NCBI GenBank assembly: GCA_028697935.1
Contig: JAQVEM010000050.1
Location: forward strand, 1 to 9,691
DNA length: 9,691 nt
Reading direction: 5' to 3'
Origin: Actinomycetota bacterium
GTDB lineage: Bacteria > Actinomycetota > Humimicrobiia > Humimicrobiales > Humimicrobiaceae
Within the stretch, counting starts at the first letter, position 1; each line of letters starts with the position of its first letter. The notes beneath the pieces are model-generated. The model was given only the letters and a program-made list of their open reading frames with translations. It was not told the DNA's origin and searched no databases. This document shows, in pieces, positions 1 through 5,111 of this stretch. Position numbers and translations under genes: made by a program.

Positions 1-129
1 GTTGCATTTATCCCGGAATCATCATATTTTAAATACTGCGAAAAATGCATGGAGTGCATGAGCCTGTGCCCGACAGGAGTATTTCCCTCTAACTTTGGCA
101 TGGAAAGAATTCCGCAGATTAGCGATTAA
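1..129 (+). CDS. C-terminal fragment of a [4Fe-4S] cluster protein
   Basis: Frame 1 is open from the window edge to the TAA at 127-129 and gives 42 residues; the start lies outside the window. The fragment contains a ferredoxin-type motif C-x2-C-x2-C-x3-C-P (Cys at visible residues 13, 16, 19 and 23, followed by Pro-Thr-Gly), which normally ligates one [4Fe-4S] cluster in an electron-transfer protein. The tail after the motif is only about 19 residues, so the cluster lies at the very C-terminus. The next gene on the same strand encodes an FNT-family channel, which suggests a redox enzyme acting on formate, nitrite or sulfite. That link is inference: the visible part cannot separate a formate dehydrogenase or hydrogenase electron-transfer subunit from a sulfite reductase subunit or another ferredoxin-like protein. 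Confidence 0.8.
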   Translation, partial: VAFIPESSYFKYCEKCMECMSLCPTGVFPSNFGMERIPQISD

Positions 130-208
130 TAGTAACAACAGAAGTTATACCTGTGGTTAGTAAGTAATGCAGCGCAGATATGTTACTATTAATATTATAA
201 ATATTAAT
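125..208 (+). repeat. Two overlapping inverted repeats before the FNT gene
   Basis: Positions 125-137 (ATTAATAGTAACA) are the exact reverse complement of 181-193, giving a perfect 13-bp stem with a 43-base loop; the left arm covers the stop codon of the Fe-S gene. A second perfect inverted repeat, ATTAATATT at 188-196 with AATATTAAT at 200-208 (3-base spacer), reuses bases 188-193. The two stems are therefore mutually exclusive in RNA. Neither has a U tract, so a simple intrinsic terminator is unlikely. As DNA, the second palindrome lies just upstream of the candidate -10 at 237 and could be a regulator site. Function is unproven, and the arms are AT-rich. Confidence 0.6.
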
Positions 209-236
209 AAAGCTGGTGGCTGATGGAACCGGGGAC

Positions 237-242
237 TATAAT
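237..242 (+). promoter_or_regulatory. Candidate -10 box for the FNT gene
   Basis: A perfect TATAAT lies at 237-242, about 45 bases before the FNT start. No convincing -35 box is present at 16-18 bases (the sequence there is TGGTGG-like). If real, this promoter may depend on an activator; the palindrome at 188-208 would lie at roughly -40 to -60. A single hexamer match in AT-rich DNA is weak evidence. Confidence 0.35.
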
Positions 243-286
243 CAATAATAATTATTTAATATGCTTCAAAGAGAGGAGATTAAATA

Positions 287-1180
287 GTGGAGACAGAATC
301 AAAAGTAAAAGAAGGACAGGCAGGATTTAACTTTGATGATTATCAGCCGGCAGAAATGGAAAAAAGAGTTGAAAGTGCATGTGTATCAAAATCAAAGCTC
401 TCTTTTTTAAGCTTATTGCTGCTCGCAATTCTTGCAGGAGCCTACATTTCACTTGGCGCAGGATTTTTTACTCTGGTAGTTTTTGATTCCAGTCTGAGCG
501 TTGGTCTTACAAGAACACTGGGGGGGATTGCTTTCTCGCTCGGGCTTATATTAGTAGTAATTGCAGGAGGGGAACTTTTCACAGGAAATAATATGCTTAT
601 GATGGGTGCTGCATCTGGAGTTATAACATATAAACAAATGCTAAAAAACTGGGGAATAAGCTACCTCGGTAATTTTATAGGCTCTCTTTTAATGGTCTTT
701 CTTATGTTTCTTACAGGCCTCTGGAAAATGAAAGATTATATGCTCGGGGCAAAGATGGTTTTAATAGCAGCGGATAAGGTAAATCTAACTTTTCTTGAAG
801 CTTTTACCAGAGGTATTATGTGCAATCTACTGGTCTGTCTGGCTGTATGGTTATGTTACAGTGCAAGAAATGTTGTGAGTAAGATCGCTGCCATTATATT
901 TCCAATAACGGCATTTGTGGCTCTCGGGTTCGAACACAGCGTTGCAAATATGTATTTTATTCCCATTGGAATTTTGCTAAAACGAAATTCAGATGTTGTG
1001 AATATGGCATCCAGTATGTCAGAAGGGGTCTCTCTTGGCAGGCTTAATATTACAGGGTTTCTTGGTAATCTTCTGCCTGTAACAATCGGCAATATCATAG
1101 GCGGCGCTATAATGGTGGCTCTTACATACTGGTTAATAATCGTGCTGCCGCACAGAAGAAGTATAAAGGAGAGAAGCTAG
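287..1180 (+). CDS. FNT-family formate/nitrite/hydrosulfide channel
   Basis: This 297-residue membrane protein belongs to the FNT family (FocA/NirC/FdhC/HSC), pentameric channels that pass small monovalent anions across the cytoplasmic membrane. Six hydrophobic segments are visible at about 36-64, 74-98, 117-144, 168-191, 200-222 and 255-288. Family signatures are present: GGELFT at 94-99 (with the conserved Thr of the first broken helix), Lys164, Asn180, and GFEHSVANM at 214-222 with the central pore histidine His217. LPVTIGNIIGG follows at 263-273. The match to E. coli FocA extends along nearly the whole length. The GTG start at 287 is preceded by AGGAG at 274-278, and an in-frame TAA at 281 rules out a longer form. 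The substrate cannot be fixed from sequence alone: formate is the first guess, but nitrite (NirC) and hydrosulfide (HSC, next to sulfite reductase genes in clostridia) remain possible. No terminator is evident before recF. Confidence 0.93.
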   Translation: METESKVKEGQAGFNFDDYQPAEMEKRVESACVSKSKLSFLSLLLLAILAGAYISLGAGFFTLVVFDSSLSVGLTRTLGGIAFSLGLILVVIAGGELFTGNNMLMMGAASGVITYKQMLKNWGISYLGNFIGSLLMVFLMFLTGLWKMKDYMLGAKMVLIAADKVNLTFLEAFTRGIMCNLLVCLAVWLCYSARNVVSKIAAIIFPITAFVALGFEHSVANMYFIPIGILLKRNSDVVNMASSMSEGVSLGRLNITGFLGNLLPVTIGNIIGGAIMVALTYWLIIVLPHRRSIKERS

Positions 1181-1181
1181 T

Positions 1182-1235
1182 ATGAGAGTAAAAAGCAAAG
1201 ATAATATTTTTTATAAAGTTATTGGCTGGAAATAA
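1182..1235 (+). CDS. Possible 17-residue small ORF between the FNT gene and recF
   Basis: An ATG one base after the FNT stop opens a 17-codon frame (MRVKSKDNIFYKVIGWK) ending in TAA at 1233-1235. AAAGGAG at 1165-1171, inside the last FNT codons, is a strong Shine-Dalgarno sequence about 10 bases upstream. This site has no other obvious start to serve. No family is recognised. It could be a translated leader peptide, the remnant of a lost gene (many Bacillota have a small S4-domain gene directly before recF, which this does not resemble), or chance. Confidence 0.25.
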   Translation: MRVKSKDNIFYKVIGWK

Positions 1236-1256
1236 AAGTCGGGGTATTAAAGGGTA

Positions 1257-2486
1257 GTGTACTTAAAAAAATTAGAACTGGTAAACTATAGAAATTATAG
1301 CCACGTTAACTTAAGTTTTGAAAAAAATACAATTTTAATTTTTGGTAATAATGGAAATGGTAAGACAAATTTACTGGAATCCATACATTATTTATCAACA
1401 GGCAAATCTCACAGGACTTATACTCAGGATGAAATAATTAAGTGGGGAAGTAAGCAATCCTGGATAAGAGCTATTGTTGGTTCAGATGGGGTTAGCCCTG
1501 TGAACCATCTTGTAGAAATAGAAATGCGAAAAGGTAACGAAACCAGGATAAGGGTAGATAAAACAACCAGAAGAAAAAAGACAGATTTTGTATCAATACT
1601 TCCTACTGTAATTTTTTCCCCTGACGATTTGAAAATTATAAAAGATGGTCCTTCGGAAAGGAGAAATTTTCTTGATAGTCTGCTTGAGAAAATTGATAGT
1701 AGCTATTACAGACAGAGACTGCAATATCAGAAAATACTTGTACAGAGGAATAGCCTGATTAAAAGTGCTGGTAAAGGTACTGGTGGTAAAATTGATGAAA
1801 GCATTAACTCAACTCTTGAGGCCTGGGATAGCAATCTGGTAAAGTATGGGAGCAGTATTATAAAAAAGAGATATAAACTCTTGAATGAAATAAAGCCTGA
1901 ATTTAAAGAATACATGAAAAACTTTTTTAAAGGGGTGTCTGTAGAAATATTTTATTTATTCAGCTGGAATAGAAAAAATATGCCGGACAGTTTTGAGAAT
2001 GAAAGTCTCGAGAATTACCAGGATGTAGAAATTCAGAATGAAAATAATTCTGTGGTGGGAGCGAGAAGTATAGGGAGGAACCTGGAGGAAGTTTTTTACT
2101 GGAAATTAAGAGAGAATTTTGATAAAGATATGCAGTATAAAATTACAACAATAGGACCCCACAGGGATGATTTTGTAATTTTGCTTAACGGAAAAAATTT
2201 GAGATTTTTTGGGTCCCAGGGACAGCAGAGAGTAGCTTCTATATGTTTAAGATTATGTGAACTGGGCATATTAAAAGAAAAGATAAAAGAGGATCCCGTT
2301 CTTCTTCTGGATGATGTTTTCTCTGAGCTTGATATTGAAAGAAAAAAAATGCTTGTGAAAGCTGTCAATAATAAATATCAGACATTTATAACTGCTACAA
2401 ATATAAGTTATCTTGATAAACTGGACATGGAATTCGGAAGTAAAATGCTTGTCCAGGATAATGGCATAACACCTCTTGATTTATAA
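1257..2486 (+). CDS. recF: DNA replication and repair protein RecF
   Basis: RecF is a cytoplasmic SMC/Rad50-like ATPase that binds single-strand gaps with RecO and RecR and helps load RecA. The Walker A motif GNNGNGKT is at residues 30-37, after the usual N-terminal motif LELVNYRNY. GPHRDD is at 300-305, the ABC-type signature region GSQGQQR at 319-325, and Walker B plus D-loop VLLLDDVFSELD at 348-359. The protein has 409 residues against roughly 360-375 in most RecF proteins; the excess is a polar, Asn/Glu-rich stretch at about 236-278. The GTG start at 1257 is fixed by an in-frame TAA at 1248-1250; the AAAGGG site ends only two bases before it, an unusually tight spacing. It is the first gene of the replication and topology block, followed 48 bases later by the DciA-like gene. 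Confidence 0.96.
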   Translation: MYLKKLELVNYRNYSHVNLSFEKNTILIFGNNGNGKTNLLESIHYLSTGKSHRTYTQDEIIKWGSKQSWIRAIVGSDGVSPVNHLVEIEMRKGNETRIRVDKTTRRKKTDFVSILPTVIFSPDDLKIIKDGPSERRNFLDSLLEKIDSSYYRQRLQYQKILVQRNSLIKSAGKGTGGKIDESINSTLEAWDSNLVKYGSSIIKKRYKLLNEIKPEFKEYMKNFFKGVSVEIFYLFSWNRKNMPDSFENESLENYQDVEIQNENNSVVGARSIGRNLEEVFYWKLRENFDKDMQYKITTIGPHRDDFVILLNGKNLRFFGSQGQQRVASICLRLCELGILKEKIKEDPVLLLDDVFSELDIERKKMLVKAVNNKYQTFITATNISYLDKLDMEFGSKMLVQDNGITPLDL

Positions 2487-2534
2487 AGAGTTTAAAAAAT
2501 TTTAGTATTTATTTTATGTTTATATGTAAAAGAT

Positions 2535-2828
2535 ATGAAAGAAATTGAGGATATAAAAAGTATAATCGGTGGTCTTATAAGAGATTTAAATATGGATTCT
2601 AAATTAAATGTTACTAACATATTCAGTCACTGGGAAGAAATTGTAGGAACAGAAATAAGCAAAAAAGCAAGACCTGTAAAGTTAGTTAGAAATACATTGT
2701 ATATATCAGTAGCCAGTTCTACATGGGCGAATGAACTCAGGATGATGTCCGGACAACTGATTGATCGGATAAATTTGTTTGTTGGGGAAGATGTTGTTAA
2801 AAGCATAAAATTCAGACAAAATCTTTAA
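2535..2828 (+). CDS. DUF721 / DciA-like protein
   Basis: This 97-residue cytoplasmic protein carries the DUF721 pattern: HWEEIVGTEISKKARPVKL (about 32-50), then LYISVASSTWANEL (about 55-68), a helix LIDRINLF, and a C-terminal VKSIKF. DUF721 includes DciA, the replicative-helicase loader or operator found in bacteria that lack DnaC/DnaI-type loaders. A small DUF721 gene between recF and gyrB is a recurrent arrangement. Whether this short form loads helicase is not established; the family name is firmer than the function. ATG at 2535 is the only sensible start, because the upstream ATG at 2524 hits a stop at once. The ribosome-binding site is poor (no clear AGGAG in the 15 bases before it), so translation may be modest or coupled to recF. 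No terminator separates it from recF. Confidence 0.87.
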   Translation: MKEIEDIKSIIGGLIRDLNMDSKLNVTNIFSHWEEIVGTEISKKARPVKLVRNTLYISVASSTWANELRMMSGQLIDRINLFVGEDVVKSIKFRQNL

Positions 2829-2867
2829 GATTTGCAGTCCCGTTTTTACCAAATTTTAGTCAAAATA

Positions 2868-2876
2868 TGATATAAT
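2868..2876 (+). promoter_or_regulatory. Extended -10 promoter for the gyrB transcript
   Basis: TGA followed by a perfect TATAAT (2871-2876) forms an extended -10 element, which can work without a good -35; none is seen at 16-18 bases (TTTACC at 2845 is 20 bases away). Transcription would start near 2883 and give a leader of about 160 bases before the TTG start of gyrB. Confidence 0.6.
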
Positions 2877-2895
2877 ATTACAAAATATTGGTGTT

Positions 2896-2926
2896 AAAAT
2901 TACCTGAATATTAACAGGAAAATTTT
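2896..2926 (+). promoter_or_regulatory. First hairpin of the gyrB leader
   Basis: AAAATT (2896-2901) can pair with AATTTT (2921-2926), and CCTG (2903-2906) with CAGG (2915-2918), around an 8-base loop and a small internal loop. The hairpin sits just downstream of the predicted start of the gyrB transcript. Stability is limited because the outer stem is all A/U. Confidence 0.35.
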
Positions 2927-2942
2927 TATATTAAATCAATAT

Positions 2943-2994
2943 AAGGGTAATGGGTATTAAGACAATTCTTATACTTACTTATTACCCTTTATTT
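2943..2994 (+). terminator. Terminator- or attenuator-like hairpin before gyrB
   Basis: AAGGGTAAT (2943-2951) and ATTACCCTT (2981-2989) form a perfect 9-bp stem. Inside it, GTATTAAG (2954-2961) pairs with CTTATAC (2968-2974) with one bulged base, giving a long compound hairpin. The 3' arm runs into TTTATTTG, a short and imperfect U tract. It lies between the extended -10 at 2871 and the gyrB start. It may end read-through from recF-dciA, or act as an attenuator in the gyrB leader. Confidence 0.5.
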
Positions 2995-3021
2995 GTGTAT
3001 CTAGTAGAATAAGAATAAAAT
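2993..3021 (+). promoter_or_regulatory. Possible second gyrB promoter after the hairpin
   Basis: TTGTGT (2993-2998) and TAAAAT (3016-3021) are separated by 17 bases. The -10 matches consensus at 5 of 6 positions, the -35 at only 3 of 6. It would start transcripts at about 3028, right at the Shine-Dalgarno sequence, leaving almost no leader. If it is the true gyrB promoter, the preceding hairpin is a plain terminator. Confidence 0.3.
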
Positions 3022-3044
3022 TAACGGAAAGGCGGAGATTTTCT

Positions 3045-4949
3045 TTGGAAAAATCAAGCTATGATGCTAAAGATATAACGGTTCTCGAAGGACTATCTGC
3101 AGTTCGTAAAAGACCGAGCATGTATATTGGATCCACCGGTTCGAGGGGACTTCATCACCTCATTTATGAAGTTATAGACAACAGCATAGATGAAGCAATG
3201 GCCGGGTTCTGTGATAGCGTGCTGGTTGTATTAAATGCAGATAGCTCTGTTACTGTAGTGGATAACGGACGCGGGATACCTGTTAAAAAAGTGGAAAAAT
3301 ATGATAGGTCGGCAGTTGAAATAGTGCTCACAAAACTGCATGCAGGAGGTAAATTCGGAGGTGAAGGATATAAAGTATCCGGAGGATTGCATGGTGTTGG
3401 AGTTTCTGTTGTAAATGCTCTCTCGGAGAAATTAATTGTGGAAGTAAGAAGAGATGGATATGTTTACAGGCAGGATTTTAAAAGAGGAGAACCTGTTACT
3501 GATCTAATAAAAGGTGAAAAAACCAGTGCTCATGGAACCGCAATTACTTTCTATCCTGATAGAGAAATATTTGAAGAAATAGATTACAAATTTGAAATAC
3601 TTGCAAGCAGAATGAAGGAAATGGCTTTTTTAAACAGAGGTTTAAAAATAACTCTGGTAGATTCAAGAGAAAAGCCGGAAAAGAAAGAAGTGTATCAGTA
3701 TGATGGTGGAATAGTAGATTTTGTAAAGTATCTGTGCGAGAAAAAGGATGTTCTGCATAAAAATGTGATTTATTTCAAAAATAAAGCAGATGACCATGAA
3801 GTAGAAGTTGCTATGCAATACACAACCGGATATGCAGAAAGCATATTTTCATTTGCCAATAATATAAATACCACAGAAGGCGGAACACATCTGAGTGGTT
3901 TTAAAGGTGCGCTTACGAGGACGATAAATGATTATGCACGAAATACGAACATGTTGAAGGAGAAAGATGAGAATCTTTCAGGTGAGGATATAAGGGAAGG
4001 TCTTACTGCTATTATAAGCGTTAAGTTAAAAGATCCGCAATTTGAAGGTCAGACTAAAACCAGACTGGGTAATAGTGAAATAAAAAGTTTTGTTGAATCT
4101 ACTGTTAATACAAAACTTTCTGAATTTCTGGAAGAAAATCCTGCAATAGGTAAAGTTATAGTAAGTAAATGTATAGAAGCTTCCAGAGCAAGAGCTGCAG
4201 CAAGAAAAGCAAGAGATCTTACCAGAAAGAAATCCCTGCTGGAAAGCAGCTCTCTTCCAGGTAAACTTGCTGATTGTTCCATAAATGACCCAAAATACTG
4301 CGAACTATTTCTTGTAGAGGGGGATTCAGCAGGAGGAAGTGCAAAACAGGCAAGGGATAGAAGATTTCAGGCAATTCTACCTCTAAGAGGTAAGATATTA
4401 AATGTTGAGAAAGCAAGATTAAACAGGGTGCTGAGCAGTGAAGAAATTCAGGCAATAATAACTGCTATGGGCTCGGGAATAGGGGAAGATTTTGATATTA
4501 AAAATGCCAGATATCATAAGATAATAATAATGACAGATGCTGATGTTGATGGAGCTCATATAAGAACATTAATTCTAACTTTTCTTTATCGTTACATGCC
4601 AGAATTAATAGAGGCTGGTTATGTTTATATAGCACAACCACCTTTATATCAGGTTAAAAATAATAAAGAAGTCTCTTATGCATATAGTGATAAAGAACTC
4701 GAGAGCCTTAAGGAAAAATATGAGGATAAAAAGATTACTGTCCAGCAGTATAAAGGTCTGGGGGAAATGGACCCAGATCAGCTCTGGGAAACAACGATGA
4801 ATCCAGAGTCAAGAACGCTGCTTAAAGTTGAAATTGAAGATAAACTGATTGCTGATGATGTTTTTTCAACTCTGATGGGCGACAAGGTAGAGCCGAGAAG
4901 AGAGTTTATTGAGAAAAATGCGAGAGGTGTATCCTTTATAGATATATAA
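3045..4949 (+). CDS. gyrB: DNA gyrase subunit B
   Basis: GyrB is the ATPase subunit of the A2B2 type II topoisomerase that introduces negative supercoils. At 634 residues it has the usual short Gram-positive length without the E. coli insert. The GHKL ATPase domain shows EVIDNSIDEA (42-51, catalytic Glu42 and Mg-binding Asn46), DNGRGIP (73-79) and GGLHGVGVSVVNALS (113-127). The transducer domain carries QTKTRLGN with the ATP-contacting Lys338. The TOPRIM domain shows LVEGDSAGG (Glu425), PLRGKILNVEKAR (446-458) and DADVDGAH (Asp498, Asp500, Asp502), the metal-binding set. The C-terminal part has QYKGLGEMDPDQLWETT (568-584) and ends RGVSFIDI. The start is TTG at 3045, supported by AAAGGCGGAG at 3028-3037; the rare start codon and structured leader may limit expression. 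gyrA follows after 162 bases that contain no ORF and no convincing promoter. Confidence 0.98.
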   Translation: MEKSSYDAKDITVLEGLSAVRKRPSMYIGSTGSRGLHHLIYEVIDNSIDEAMAGFCDSVLVVLNADSSVTVVDNGRGIPVKKVEKYDRSAVEIVLTKLHAGGKFGGEGYKVSGGLHGVGVSVVNALSEKLIVEVRRDGYVYRQDFKRGEPVTDLIKGEKTSAHGTAITFYPDREIFEEIDYKFEILASRMKEMAFLNRGLKITLVDSREKPEKKEVYQYDGGIVDFVKYLCEKKDVLHKNVIYFKNKADDHEVEVAMQYTTGYAESIFSFANNINTTEGGTHLSGFKGALTRTINDYARNTNMLKEKDENLSGEDIREGLTAIISVKLKDPQFEGQTKTRLGNSEIKSFVESTVNTKLSEFLEENPAIGKVIVSKCIEASRARAAARKARDLTRKKSLLESSSLPGKLADCSINDPKYCELFLVEGDSAGGSAKQARDRRFQAILPLRGKILNVEKARLNRVLSSEEIQAIITAMGSGIGEDFDIKNARYHKIIIMTDADVDGAHIRTLILTFLYRYMPELIEAGYVYIAQPPLYQVKNNKEVSYAYSDKELESLKEKYEDKKITVQQYKGLGEMDPDQLWETTMNPESRTLLKVEIEDKLIADDVFSTLMGDKVEPRREFIEKNARGVSFIDI

Positions 4950-5111
4950 TTTATAATCAGTAATTATATTGCAGCAGGCAAAAGAGTACTTTTTATAAAG
5001 GAATAAAAGAATGAACTGAATGGATATATAAAGATAGTATTTGGCAGTTATTAATAAAGGTAAAAATTAAAATAAAGTGGTGAGCAATAGTAAAGTCAGG
5101 TGTAAAAGTAA

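Noticed and set aside
1222..1250. TTGGCT-17-TATTAA as a recF promoter.
   Set aside because: The predicted start would fall on the GTG codon itself, leaving no ribosome site in the transcript. Both hexamers are only partial matches.
4950..5111. The 162-base gyrB-gyrA gap as a possible promoter or small gene region (TTGGCA at 5041, TAAAAT at 5068).
   Set aside because: The two hexamers are 21 bases apart, no ORF longer than a few codons is present, and no stable hairpin was found.
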